Below are positions 1 through 11,388 of a DNA stretch of 64,000 nt, one piece after another (within the stretch, counting starts at the first letter, position 1; each line of letters begins with the position of its first letter). The notes below the pieces were generated by a model. That model had not been told where the DNA came from. It worked only from the letters and a program-made list of their open reading frames with translations, and did not search any database. Source of the stretch: Metridium senile. Lineage: Eukaryota; Cnidaria; Anthozoa; Actiniaria; Metridiidae. The position numbers and the translations under genes were made by a program. The stretch lies in contig OX459106.1 in assembly GCA_949775045.1 (NCBI GenBank), positions 1,662,727 to 1,726,726 on the forward strand. The letters are read 5' to 3'.

Positions 1-370
1 TGTTGCTTATGCTTATGTAGCAAGTGTGAATCAGGCTTACAGCGCAACGCACAAAAGTATGACCACTTTTAATATATTTGTATACTTCTATGCATAGACG
101 TTATGCTGCGAAATGAGTTTTTACACGCCTTATTCGAAAAAAATCTGACAGCTTCACATCAAATGTATCTGTTTAAAGTACAAACTCCTGTGCATAAAAG
201 TATGCGAATACATTAAATGCAGTCATAGTTTTGCGCCTTGCACTGTAAAATTTACACACAGGAAATATTTGCAATCCTTAAAGTAGAGCCAATCACCACT
301 ACCACTTGGACAAAGGGAGAACAGCAACAACAACAACAGCAGCAACAATTACACAATGGTATTGTTATAT
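1..370. other. AT-rich non-coding stretch
   Basis: No reading frame here looks like a gene. A short CAA/CAG-rich tract lies at about 325-350 and similar CAA-rich sequence recurs at 598-720. If the minus-strand gene at 1060-1616 continues, this would be intron or the far side of it. Confidence 0.5.
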
Positions 371-566
371 ATGTTAGCTATTGTGACAGTAAAACTACTG
401 AGAGTATGTAATATACACTGTAACTTATTGTGATAGTAAAAGTACTAAGCGTAAGTAATAATACTAGACATCTCCCATGAGAATATTTGTAGTAATATAA
501 AAATGTCAATTCACAATAAGTTATATTACATACTGTCAGTAGTTTTACTGTCACAATAGCTAACAT
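371..566. repeat. Foldback (inverted-repeat) element
   Basis: The left arm starts atgttagctattgtgacagt at 371 and returns as its reverse complement ending at 566. The arms are about 55-60 bases and nearly identical, around a roughly 80-base loop. It has no coding capacity and looks like a small non-autonomous hairpin element. No target duplication is clear. Confidence 0.7.
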
Positions 567-785
567 ACATAACAGATTATTACAATAACTGTAGCAATTT
601 ACAACAACAACAGCAGAATCAATAACTGCAATAACAACAACAAAAACAACAGCAAAACAATTCAGCACACACACAAAAAAAACATCAAAGAAGGAAACAA
701 AAATAACAACAACACTTTAACCGCAGCAAGAACAGAACAATACAACATTTCCAGCCGCGAAAGAAAATAATAATAAGGTATTAGA
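567..785. other. CAA/AAC-rich low-complexity DNA
   Basis: Simple CAA/ACA-rich sequence occupies about 598-720. A minus-strand open frame crosses 378-674 but is only valine- and leucine-rich translation of this composition, so it is not called as a gene. Confidence 0.6.
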
Positions 786-1004
786 ACCTATTATCGCGCA
801 CATCCTATTATCGTGCTTTTCGTAAAATATCATATATATCTTCTAAAAAGCTGCTTCAAAATTAATTAAAACAATCATGGCTGCTTATTCTGTTGCAACC
901 AGCTTTTTTGGTCCTCTTTTTTTCAATAAACTTTTACGCAGAATAGAAGATATATATTATTTTTTTACGAAAAGCACGATAATAGGATGTGTGCGATAAT
1001 AGGT
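786..1004. mobile_element. Foldback MITE with 60-base arms
   Basis: acctattatcg at 786 begins an arm that returns in reverse complement ending at 1004. The arms differ by only a few bases over about 60 positions and flank a central region of about 100 bases. It lies in the intron that would follow exon 2 of the gene at 1060-1616. It has no open frame, so it depends on another element for mobility. Confidence 0.75.
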
Positions 1005-1059
1005 ACGACTACCGAATGATAATATATCTTATTTCTAACGCAATCAAAGTAAAAATTAC

Positions 1060-1616
1060 CTTTGTAAATTCATAAACGAAGTACTTGAAGTCATTAAATC
1101 TTTCTCTCGCTCTTGGTTGATATCTTTTGAATCACAATTATCTTCTTGAGAACTTTCTGTCATTGCTTCGTCCTCCATTTCGCTGTCCGCTTCCATATCA
1201 TCTTGGTCATCAGAAATAGTATTTTGACCAGAAAATAATCCATTTTCCGTCATTTCTGGAAACACCTCGCTTTCTCCATTAAACCTTTGCCTTTTCTAGG
1301 TAATAAGCATTAAAAATATTACAAAATTCGTAGATTTGAAGGTCTTTTTCACGTTAAAAGTCAAGACGAAAATTCAAAGATTGCAGCTTCGCGCGCCGCG
1401 TGCATTTCGAATTTGTTTTGCCCGCGAAAAGTTCTGTCATTAATAACGTCGAAAAAGATATTCATTAGCTCTACTTACTTCATCTCTTGGTACTAATATC
1501 CCATTTTCTTGAACTAAAGACAGCGAGGAATCTTCTGGCTCGAGCTTTCTCTTCGATATTGCGTTTGAAGAGAAAGCAAAGAGGTGTCTTGTCTGCTCGG
1601 TTGTCGACATCGCCAT
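1060..1616 (-). CDS. Acidic/basic N-terminal fragment of a probable nuclear protein (two exons, incomplete)
   Basis: Gene rebuilt from splice signals; family not recognised. Exon 1 runs from the ATG at 1616 (context ccccATGG) to 1479, 46 codons in phase 0, followed by a strong gtaagt donor. Exon 2 runs 1295-1060, preceded by a ctag acceptor and followed by gtaatt, and ends in phase 2. Exon 1 contains the basic stretch SKRKLEPED. Exon 2 opens with KRQRFNGE and then becomes very acidic (repeated D and E around residues 70-95). A basic cluster next to an acidic Ser/Glu-rich tail suggests a nuclear or chromatin-associated protein, but that is inference. The next exon is not visible and is probably beyond the left edge. 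The exon 1 frame differs from the longest open frame on this strand (1480-1674), which reads into a stop just before the donor and is judged a shadow. Confidence 0.55.
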
Positions 1617-1789
1617 GGGGGAACCTTTGTGTTTTTATGTTTATGCCAAAAAAATTCACAACTGTTCCTCTCAAAATAACTTTAAAAGTTAATTTAAACT
1701 TTTAAACATTACAGAATGCCGTTTTTGCAAGTATAACGAATACAAGTTAAGTAAAAATGTTTAGTAACTTCTACTCGCGTGTTCTGTAC

Positions 1790-1875
1790 AAAGCGAAGCT
1801 CAAGAACCAAACAACAATGGCGCCAAGAGCCGCTTCTTGACTTCCGGTCATTAAAAGCAAACTACTTCCGTTAAG
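1790..1875. promoter_or_regulatory. Possible promoter of the 1060-1616 gene
   Basis: About 180-250 bases upstream of the ATG at 1616 there is aacaATGGCGcc near 1813, resembling a YY1-type AANATGGCG site. ACTTCCGG near 1840 and ACTTCCG near 1863 resemble ETS-type sites. Such sites are common in TATA-less housekeeping promoters. There is no direct evidence of transcription start. Confidence 0.3.
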
Positions 1876-2205
1876 GTGACTCGAACCTTTTTTTCCCCCT
1901 AGCAACCACAAAACTATAAAATCACAATCAGCCTAATATTTTTAATAAATTTCTAACATAAAGTTTGTTTTTTTCTTTACAAGCATAAGATTAGTTAATG
2001 CATTAAAATTGGTTGTAAATTTGCTTCATGCATGGCAACGGAAATGTTTCAATTCACAGTATTGTAATTTTTGAGCTGTATGTTTAATTGAATTTAATAA
2101 TATGTATTTATGTGCTTAATTAAGTAATAGTTAAGGTTCAAAAGTTTGGATATTATCTCGTGCTAGTATAGTAATTCAGCTCTATTTCAAAAAAAGCTTG
2201 ATATA
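1876..2205. other. AT-rich intergenic DNA
   Basis: No gene, RNA or repeat structure was recognised between the upstream side of the first gene and the hairpin at 2206. Confidence 0.5.
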
Positions 2206-2276
2206 GTCCTACGCTATCGCTTTCTCCCCAAACTTGAGAATAAAACAACTTTGGGGAGAAAGCGATAGCGTAGGAC
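2206..2276. repeat. Perfect 27-base-arm hairpin
   Basis: gtcctacgctatcgctttct at 2206 returns as a perfect reverse complement ending at 2276, with a loop of about 17 bases. It lies about 100 bases past the stop codon of the gene at 2373-3946, so it would fall in or just after that gene's 3' untranslated region. Confidence 0.8.
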
Positions 2277-2372
2277 CCAGGCCCGCTCGGAAAATCAGGC
2301 TAGGTACCAGCAAGCAACCGACCTCCACCAACCTTCTTGAAAGAGCTGTTGCATAATAAGTCTTTGGAGCGT

Positions 2373-3946
2373 TTATTTCTTTGCTGTAAATGCAATAAAA
2401 CACAACAAACTCAATATCACAGGACCCAGATAGATGATCATCTTGAACCACATCGAAATGTCTTGCTTTGATCTTCTATTTGTAGCCACTGAATTCTTAT
2501 TCTCCATGGGACTACAATCCACTAAATCTTCCCTACTCTTTTCTTGGTTGTCGACCTTGCTTTCTAGCTCCACGTCCATGTAGTTTTGCAGACTCTGGGT
2601 GAGAATAGACAATGCAATAAACTGCTCTTCGCTCTTCTTGTTTTTTCCATGTCGATCCATATTGTCTTCGATGGCGGATTTTAACTCTTGTAGTTTGAAA
2701 GTGAGCCGATTCTGTGCATCCTGTTGGTCTTTAATCTTTAGGGTGTTCGTCGACGCGTTTTGGTCTTGGAAGTTGTTGGCTGTATTAGAATCATCCAAGC
2801 ACTCGCCATCTAAGCAAGTAAATAGTACAGGTATAATGAGTGTAAAAAATCGAACTGAAATCAAAATACAAAAACTAAATCTCGCAAAACAGTCTTTTTT
2901 GTCTTGTGACAAATAAATAAACAAATAAACAAATTAACGTTGTCCATCTGGAATGGTTGATCTGAGACCGATAGGAATTGTGGGAGTTCATTAAATTCAA
3001 AATGCATTGTTTTAATCACACTTGGATGGTGCTGAATTACAGATAACAGTATTTCAGAAGTAAACATTAATATTCAAGCAATGTTATAATAGTGCAATTG
3101 CAGTTTAACGAGCTCCCACAATTCCTATCGGCCGTCTCATATCAACCATTCCAAATGGACAACGTTAATTGAAATAGCCTATGCACATTGTCAGATTTTA
3201 TCTTTCCTTCGAAATGGAAAGAGCACCTCAATATTTTTCCATTGTTCTTTAACTCCTCCTACATTTTCTATCGCTTTTTGATTGGTTCATCACTTTTCCC
3301 GCTTCCTATTTAAACTCATTGTCTGTCTTAGTCTAACTCTTTTACTCCGACGAAGGGCTAAAGCTCGAAACGTCAGTAAAGTTAAGCCAACATTTTTTAC
3401 GGTGTTAAAAATGTCATTATATTACCTATGATTTATATCAAACACCGACGCAGCCTATACTAGTTTACTCGCTAGTTTCTATTTCTATTTTTACGGTGTT
3501 ACAAATTTCATTATTTTACCAATCATAATGAAGCAATAAACGACGCAAAGCATTCTGGTAAGCGACCATTTGTCTTTAATAAGGGAAATAGAATCACGCG
3601 ACCTCTATGTTATTAAAAATATCTGCTATTAAGATTGCATGACTAACTGACCTTCTGGTTTCTCATCTTCCTTTTCCTCTTGAAGAACCTTTACTTCTTT
3701 CTCTAAACAACACACTTTCATTTTTTTGCAAAGGAGTTGATTCGTAAGTTCGTCGACCTCTTTCCGAAGTTTCTCGTTCTGTTTTCTTCCGGCGTCGCGT
3801 TCTTTTCGGAGTTGATTCGCCTTTCCTTCGGTCTTTATGCATGTGAGTTCATATTCGGAAAGTTGTTTAGAGAGTCTTTTGGTGTAAGTTTCAAGCGATT
3901 CGTCTTGTTGTTCTGTTAACAACTCAGCATTATTGTGGTTCTCCAT
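2373..3946 (-). CDS. Two-exon coiled-coil membrane protein (unknown family)
   Basis: Exon 1 runs 3946-3652. It starts at an ATG in good context (gATGG), encodes 98 codons of heptad-like Leu/Lys/Glu coiled coil (KLRKEVDELTNQLL, CCLEKEVKVLQEE), and ends before a gtcagt donor in phase 1. Exon 2 runs 2854-2373. It follows a tttgatttcag acceptor, starts in the matching phase and ends at TAA. Joined, they give about 258 residues: an N-terminal coiled coil, a hydrophobic segment (FFTLIIPVLFTCL), a second helical region with LKSAIEDNMDRHG, and a C-terminal membrane segment (IIYLGPVILSLLCFIAF) ending AKK. Two membrane spans would put the loop in the lumen and both ends in the cytosol. Neither open frame is complete alone: the exon 2 frame has no ATG before its middle. 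The join is inferred from matching phase. The alternative is two separate genes, each with an unseen exon. Confidence 0.5.
2932..3170. mobile_element. Intronic inverted-repeat element
   Basis: aattaacgttgtccatctgg at 2932 starts an arm of about 60 bases that returns in reverse complement ending near 3170. A few mismatches separate the arms. It lies inside the predicted intron of the 2373-3946 gene and is non-coding. Confidence 0.7.
3171..3628. repeat. Intron DNA with a dispersed-repeat motif
   Basis: This holds the motif gacgaagggctaaagctcga followed by aacgtc at about 3350-3375, which looks like the conserved end of a dispersed repeat. A short near-duplicate follows: tttttacggtgttaaaaatg near 3394 and tttttacggtgttacaaatt near 3489. 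No coding sequence was recognised. Confidence 0.35.
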
Positions 3947-4135
3947 CGTGTCGAAAATTCCAATTACCTAATTTAATGATAGCCATTACAAGCGCTTTAT
4001 AATAATTTTTTGTTAAACGCATCTAGCGAGAAGCCACAACACATGCATGTACATACAAGAAGAAAAAAATACAGACAAAAAGGAACATTTAGGTTAAATA
4101 TTTTGTTAATTGAAGAGAAGAGGAGAGATGAAGAG

Positions 4136-4866
4136 AACAGAACAGAACAGAACAGAACAGAACAGAACAGAACAGAACAGAACAGAACAGAACAGAACAG
4201 AACAGAACAGAACAGAACAGAACAGAACAGAACAGAACAGAACAGAACAGAACAGAACAGAACAGAACAGAACAGAACAGAACAGAACAGAACAGAACAG
4301 AACAGAACAGAACAGAACAGAACAGAACAGAACAGAACAGAACAGAACAGAACAGAACAGAACAGAACAGAACAGAACAGAACAGAACAGAACAGAACAG
4401 AACAGAACAGAACAGAACAGAACAGAACAGAACAGAACAAAACAGAACAGAACAGAACAGAACAGAACAGAACAGAACAGAACAGAACAGATCGAACAGA
4501 ACAGAACAGAACAGAACAGAACAGAACAGAACAGATCGAACAGAACAGAACAGAACAGAACAGAACAGAACAGAACAGAACAGAACAGAACAGAACAGAA
4601 CAGAACAGAACAGAACAGAACAGAACAGAACAGAACAGAACAGAACAGAACAGAACAGAACAGAACAGAACAGAACAGAACAGAACAGAACAGAACAGAA
4701 CAAAACAGAAAAGAACAGAACAGAACAGAACAGAACAGAACAGAACAGAACATGTACAGAACAGAACAGAACAGAACAGAACAGAACAGAACAGAACAGA
4801 ACATGTACAGAACAGAACAGAACAGAACAGAACAGAACAGAACAGAACAGAACAGAACAAAACAGA
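4136..4866. repeat. (AACAG)n pentanucleotide microsatellite, about 730 bases
   Basis: A nearly pure run of about 145 copies of a 5-base unit. It is broken only by small variants, such as atcgaacag at about 4491 and 4534 and catgtacag at about 4751 and 4802. A period of 5 leaves several frames open on both strands, producing long false open frames (RTEQN or LFCSV repeats). Confidence 0.97.
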
Positions 4867-6084
4867 AAAGAAGACGGACGAGAAGAAAAGAGAAGAGATA
4901 TCAAATAGATAGCAAACATTTACCTTGCAAATAGTGCTTGTGTTCACGCCGGCATACAAAGAGCTATAAATTAATGTTGCAAACTTGAAATGCTATATAC
5001 ATCCCATGAAAAGGTCTCGCCAAAAATTCTTCTCCTTGCAGTTTCAATCCTAGTTGCCAAAAACTATTTTCTGCTTCCTTCAGCACAGTACAAAGTTTAC
5101 TAGTCCAAGACTTAATTTATTCGTCGAGTGAAAAAATGCTATACCGCTGCCAAAATATATTATATCTCAATAAATAACATTTAACAAATTACAATTAAAA
5201 CTTTTAAAACTGAGAAATTAGATTCTCTACACCCTGATGGCCGTCTTAGAAATCTTCATGCACAGAACTCGTATATGCAACAAGAAAATTAAATAACATT
5301 ACATGTGTATAAAAAACCTGCAAAGACGCTTAGCAAGAATAGAAACTATGCTGCAGTAATAATTTGGACGCAGATTGACCGACAGGTGGTCGAATACAGC
5401 CAAATCTACCTGTTAATAATAATAGATTGCAGGTACACGGCGGTATGACGACTAAGCATGCGTGGCAAAAATTTTCAAGGCAGTGAATTTACCATTGGGT
5501 TTGAAGTCGATCAAGTTATAAAACTTTTCCTGAATATTTCCAGTAAGGACACTTGAACCGTGAACACTTTGATGAACACTTAGTGCATGTATTTGAACTC
5601 ACTGCTTTGTTTTAAGAGGTTTTGAAGCAGTAAATTTAAAAAAAATAATAGCTTGAAAAAAACCGGAAGAACTCACGGTTTGAGTATCCTCACTGTAACA
5701 TAGGCAGCCCAACTACTCCTTTTGAGGATTTTTTATTTTTCAATAAAGATTCAATGGAAAAAAATGCGCGCGACTCTTTTTGTTTCTTTGTTTGGCGCGC
5801 GCTTGTAGTCTTTGGGTTTCCTGTGGCGCGCTTAGCTTGTAGATTATGGGGTTCCTGTGGTCAATCCCGCGGGAGACAAGTATATATTGTGACAAGGTAT
5901 GAAACACGGTCACGTGATGGATCACAATTTCGCTACTATCTCATCACCTAAAAGACGAATTAATGATTTTTCTACGAATATGTAAACAAATCATCTATCT
6001 CCAGATAACTTACCAGTTTGAGTCTTCAATCTTTATTATATGACGAGAATTTCCTCTTGGACGCTCAAACTCGCCATGGATCCA
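4867..6084. other. Intergenic DNA
   Basis: No gene or RNA could be supported. Short frames around 5740-5950 have no splice context or recognisable content. Confidence 0.5.
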
Positions 6085-6460
6085 TGTGTGCCCCAGGGGG
6101 ACACGGGTGAAAAACGCACTGCGCACGCTCGGAAGACGGTCGTGTTTACAATAAAACCATTGGAGATTTACCGGCGTTTGGTAAATCTTAAAAGTTAAGA
6201 AAGTTCGTGGAAAGTTAGTGCTTATATTTCCTAACACATTACATTAGTTGTTTTCTTTCCCTTGTCAAATAATACAAGAGAAATTCGCTTAATATATAAC
6301 CACACGAAAACACGGAACCCTTCGTAAAATCTTCAGTTAGTCTTGTGTTTTGCTTACGCATGCGCCGTGCGTTTTTCACCCGTGTCCCCCAGGGGTAGCT
6401 TGGACACTTTTCCGTGAAGCGCTCGGGATTTTTCATTCGTTTGACATTCGTAGAGGTTTC
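6085..6460. repeat. Inverted repeat pair and dispersed 65-base motif
   Basis: 6090-6130 (ccccagggggacacgggtga and flank) is repeated in reverse complement at 6352-6395. The adjoining core at about 6393-6458 (gtagcttggacacttttccg onward) returns inverted at about 9790-9858. This may be part of a larger TIR element or a dispersed repeat. No transposase frame lies between the copies. Confidence 0.5.
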
Positions 6461-6598
6461 GAGGAAGTCGTGGACTGTCGTGAATGCACGAATTTTTCCG
6501 AAATCTTGGCGAATTTTCGGAATATTTTTACCTAACCTGGAAAACTAAATACTTCGTCCGTCGTAAAAGCTTTTTTTTTAGGGATTTTCTTTCACATA

Positions 6599-6672
6599 AT
6601 GGCCGAAATTACCACCGAGCAAAGGAAAGTGAAGGAAAGTGGTTGCCCGTGTAATATGTGGACACAATGTTT
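6599..6672 (+). CDS. Possible short first exon (weak)
   Basis: ATGGCCGAAATTACC at 6599 has a good start context and opens a short frame (MAEITTEQRKVKES) with a possible gtaaag donor just before a stop. No downstream exon could be linked, so this is only a candidate. It could equally be chance. Confidence 0.15.
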
Positions 6673-7628
6673 TTATCAGTGGTAAAGCTGGTAAGGGGAA
6701 AACAATGTAGCTTGCAAGCTAATGAAACGATCTATTGAGTGTTATTATATATTTGAGATGCTACGCGCGTTGTGATTGGTCGAGCACTGTGCTTTATAGG
6801 TGAACGGAGCACAGTTGTGACGACATCATCACGAATCTCTGTCACGCACCGAACTCGATTTCTTTCAAGCTCTGGCAAAATTAGAAAACAAAACACTAAA
6901 ATAAGATATCTTAAATCAGGAAATATTGAGAATCAGCCTATTTTCACACAGAAATACAATCTATTGTTTATATTTAGAAGGCAAAGTGAAGTTTCAAAAG
7001 AAAAAAAACGTAAAATACAACCACAAAGTCACCAAAAAACAAATCGCAAAATATATAGGACTCAAAACCGGCCAAATATAAAATTACACCAAACTTGATG
7101 ATTTCAAGACTTCTACAAAAAGCATAGCTTTCCAAACGATCCCTAAATATTGCATTCTCTAACAAAAACAACTTTGAGCATGTTTTTGCTGAAAAAAATT
7201 AAGATTACTATCAGTTTCAGCAAACGGTTTGCTTGGGACGAACAGTTGGTGAACATTTGTCAAAAGGACTGCAAAACGGCATAAATTTAAAACACATATG
7301 CTCCATGAGAACAAACTGGCATTTATTACAATTTTTTACTTACAGAAAAGTGATTTTCATTCATCGTTTATCCATAAAAACTTGTTTTTATCGGCCTTTT
7401 GCAGTCCCTTTTGCATAGCTAGATTGAATTTCATTCGCACAAGTGTAGCGTGGCGTGACAGTGTTATAGGAGACCGAAATAGGAAACCAAGACGGTAACC
7501 AATCAGCGCTCGAGAACTCACATGAATGTTAGTAGGGAGAATTTTGAACAAGAATCAGTAACTTAATCGATAAAAAACGTGAAATTAAAGTGATTTAAGC
7601 TTAAAATAAATGAGCAAATATATAATAA
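6673..7628. other. Intergenic DNA
   Basis: AT-rich, with no gene, RNA or strong repeat recognised. Short frames on both strands lack signals. Confidence 0.5.
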
Positions 7629-7821
7629 AACAAATAGAACAGTCTTTTCCGTGCTCTGTTCAGTTATAAAGCACTCAGAAAGTGAAGAGAGCACTCAAGA
7701 AGTGAGGAGAAGCACTCGCTTTCAGCTCGTGCTTCTCCCATCACTTCGATCTTTCGTGCTCTCGTCACTTTCATCGTGCTTTATAACTGAACAGAGCACG
7801 GAAAAGCCTGTTCTATTTGTT
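7629..7821. mobile_element. Foldback element with 85-90-base arms
   Basis: aacaaatagaacagtctttt at 7629 starts an arm that reappears in reverse complement ending at 7821. The arms match well for about 45 bases and then more loosely through agcact/gagcac-rich sequence to the centre. It is non-coding. Confidence 0.75.
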
Positions 7822-8798
7822 AAATAGAAACACGGAAAATATCTTCTAATGCTTTTATAAAATAACAGCAAGAGATAATAACGAAGATACAAAGCTAAAT
7901 TGCATTTAATGCCCTTGATCACACAACAAATTCTCCTAACGTCGTCAAATGACGACGTACCAAGCAAAAAACGTACCGGTTCAAAACTTGTTAAAAATAA
8001 TTTTCATTGCGATGAAAAAATCGACTTTATTCTTCACAAAATGTCAATATAAAGACCACAACAAACGATGATCAAGTTTACATGGATTTAAAAGTGGATT
8101 TCAGAGTTCAACTACATTAGAAAAGTCTAAAATCTAGCTGAAATCGTGAGCAAAAACACTTCAATTTCACTGAAACGTGCTTTGCTCAAAGCCGTGTATT
8201 CACGCTTTACTTTGTCTATCTTGCAAGTCGATGACATTCTGCCTATTTCGCTTCTGAAGTCGAAACTGTAACTTGAATTTGTGGAACTGTGGAAAACTCT
8301 GAGTGACCGTTTTCGACCGTTTGAGCTGCATGTAAGGTTTCAAGAAGAATAGCAGGAGAGTTTACGTAAAGAATGAATGACGAACGACTTTACCGAGAAC
8401 TGAAGCAAGACGAAGGAAAACTTTCTCTGTTTTGATGTACATGTAAGTTATAAAGCTTGTAGCTTTTGCTGAAGTATATTTTTCTACTATTGTGCAAATT
8501 CAATGACTTCAAAATGATTTTTTGTATTTACTTTGTACATATTTAGGAATTAAAAGTGCTTTTACGGTAGACAAAGTAGTGTTGTGATCTTCTTGTCGCG
8601 ATTTGAATCAGTACTTTGGGCTGTGAACTCATATTTAATATTTTTACAAGCTTAAAAGTGTTAAAGACTTTTGGTTCATGACTTCTGATGAGGTGGTGAA
8701 GGCCGTCGAAGTCAAAATTGACACAAAAAAAATTTGTTTTCTTCATTAGACGACACCATTTTGTATTTTTACGGAAAAATCAAGCGACACTCCGCTTG
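7822..8798. other. Intergenic DNA
   Basis: No gene, RNA or clear repeat was recognised. Frames such as the one on the minus strand at 8543-8746 have no supporting signal. Confidence 0.45.
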
Positions 8799-9400
8799 AA
8801 AACCGTGTTTCTATGCTCTTCTATGCTCTTATCCAGGTGATCTCGGAATACGGCGCGCATTGCATTGTTGAAAATCAGGCGGTCCTATCCCCAGTTTCTC
8901 AATTTGCCATTTTCGCGCGGTCAATGGCCGCCATCTTGGATTTTTTAGATGGTGATTTTTTTTCAGCAAGTAGAAAGGTTTATAAAAGGAAAAATAAACA
9001 ACTATTACCCATATAAATACAAACATATAATAAAGTACTATTTCATAAGAACCTTTAAAGTGCAATTTGATGTGTACATGATATGTTACAGATAAAAATT
9101 GTACTTTAACTCGAGCATTAGCGATAAAACTCGAGTTCAGGCCATTTTCCTCTTTCAAATGCCTATTTACAAGGCAATTTATGAAAATTGATACCCAATC
9201 AAATTGTTTAGTCCATTTTGTCTTGTATTGAGAGTTGTTGAGTCATAATAAAGCACTTTAACTTTTAACATGTACCAAAATATTAAATCTCACGAATTAT
9301 GCTGAATGGCAGCCATGTTGGACCGCCTGATCAAATTTCTTGTCGCGCGCTGATTGGCTAATTTTTTGATCCGAGATCACCTGGATAGAAACACGGTTTT
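8799..9400. mobile_element. TIR element, about 600 bases, non-autonomous
   Basis: The left end aaaaccgtgtttctat at 8799 and the right end atagaaacacggtttt ending at 9400 are inverted. Homology continues inward through ccaggtgatctcgga and caggcggtcc. The left arm carries a short extra copy of tatgctcttc. Internal frames are shadows. It resembles a DNA-transposon MITE; superfamily unknown. Confidence 0.65.
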
Positions 9401-10030
9401 TTGCACGTTTCAGCCAATGAGAGCGCGCGTTATATAATGGTTATTTTATAAAACCTAAATAGGCTGCTTTTTTGTACTCTTTTTAATTCGAAAACAAAAC
9501 TGTCAAATATAAACTTTTTTGATCTTTTTCGCCGCTCTTATTCAACAATAAAAGTGACTTTTAGAACTACCTGTTCTGTTTATGTGATGCATTTTTGTTG
9601 TTTTTGCTTTGTTTATATCAGCTTTTTGACAAAAAGAAAATATTTACTCGACATTTTGAACGCCATTTTTAAAAAGTGAACAGGGAGCAAACACAACTTT
9701 TTCGCCGTTCCTCCGTCTATTTGTTTTGTTTTGTTTTGTTTTGTGTTTTGTTGTAAAGACGTCATTCTATTTAATTTCGGAGACTGTTCGACCTACTCTA
9801 CGAATGTCAAACGAATGAAAAATCCCGAGAGCTTCACGGAAAAGTGTCCAAGCTACCTGGGGCAACACCGCGGTTAAACGTAATGCGCATGTCCACGGCC
9901 CTCCCGCCGGCGCTTGCAAAGCTACCTAATTTACATTTGTAAACAAAGCGCCTGGCGGAATTTGCAAAAGTTTTTCGCAGTTTACAAGCTAGCACATACA
10001 TATATAAGGTTAATATTTTCGTCACTCGTT
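9401..10030. other. Upstream region of the RING gene
   Basis: Contains a short (TTTTG)n run at about 9721-9744 and, at about 9790-9858, the inverted copy of the 6393-6458 core. No gene was recognised. The last part is likely promoter and 5' untranslated sequence for the gene starting at 10095. Confidence 0.4.
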
Positions 10031-11353
10031 TTTCATGATAAGTTTTTCTAGCATGTAGTTTCTATTTTTATTTCGTTATTTCTATTTTGCGAAAATGAGG
10101 TTTTTCGTAGTGTTGACAGCGTTGACCCTAGCGACAGTAGTTTTGGACAGTACGTACGCTGGGAAAGATAAGGGGAAAAAGCATTGTGCTAAAAGAGGGA
10201 GGAAAAGAATAACATCATGCAAGCCTGGGTTCATGTACAAGGCCAATAAGACACTGGCAAGAGCCGCAAATATAGACGAAGGCACTTTTCTCTGTCTCAA
10301 CCACCGCGACGAAGTGAAGAGGATGGATAATCGTTGCTCGTTCCCGGCATCTAGTTCACACTCAAAATCTTTGGTAGCCATACCAGAAAGACTTTATGTC
10401 TCTATGGATTCTTTGGGAATAGAAATAATTGATTATAGACCTGGAACAAAATGGTGTACTGCTTGCAGAAAGGACGGAGAACAGAAACTGAAAGATAAGA
10501 CTCCTTCCCTTTACGTACCACCGAAGAGAAGAAAGGTTAGCTCAATACCGAATATAGTTTTAAAACAACTATCTGCAAGAACCTGAATATTTTTTTGTGA
10601 TATAATAAAATAATCTTTTTGTCTGGATTTTAGTTGTTTGATGACATTTCCTGTTCAGCTACATGTACTCAGTCAAAAGAATTCACTAATTGTTCTCCAC
10701 GATCCCAGTTAACCAAGGTATGGAATTGATATATTTTATAATTCTTAGTTTTCGGCCGTTTTAACTTTTATGTTCTCGTTTTGTGTATTTGAATTAAGCT
10801 ACTCACAAATCTTACATACTTATTTGAGGTTTCTTATTTGAACTTGTTTGTATTAGCTTTGCAGTGTGTCGACTTCTCCTTTGTTGTTGTTGTGTGAAGC
10901 AATTGAGACTGCTAGACATGGATTAGATTGCTCTAATACGAACTTAGTACGATTGTCATCTCAAGTCAAGACAATAGAGAGACACATACGCACTCTATTC
11001 AATCGACTCGACATTCTGTGTGGTCAATCAACAATCGAGACATCTTACGGAAACGTAAGATATCTAAAAAATGGGGTTATTCAAGTGGATGGGGATATCT
11101 GGGAGAGAATTTCAAGCGCTCTGAATAAACTAGATCAATTAGAAGGTATATGACTATAGAAGAATAAGCTATAGAATATAAATGCTAATTCATTCAATTT
11201 CATGCTTATGATACATTTATTTATATTGTTATATTTGTTAATTGAGAAAAGCATGTGCTAGACGGTGAATTAAGGGGATTCCCTGTCAGGAACAGTAAAA
11301 ACTTAAATTTGCAAAAATAAAAAATGTGACTGTAACCTTTTTTTTTTTTTCAG

Positions 11354-11388
11354 GATGCCATCATGTTTATATACAATGTGACAAATAA
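11354..11388 (+). CDS. Alternative terminal exon for a short secreted form
   Basis: After a long T tract and cag acceptor, this exon joins in phase to the donor at 11145 and encodes CHHVYIQCDK then TAA, with AATAAA overlapping the stop. Used instead of the 11456 exon, it would end the product at about 254 residues with no RING finger. That product would fit the N-terminal signal sequence better. The acceptor here is stronger than the one at 11455. Inference from splice sites only. Confidence 0.35.

Noticed and set aside
4010..4959. Long open frames on both strands (RTEQN and LFCSV repeats)
   Set aside because: They are translations of the AACAG array; the 5-base period keeps frames open by chance.
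8829..9158. 109-residue minus frame
   Set aside because: It lies within the TIR element at 8799-9400 and has no gene signals.
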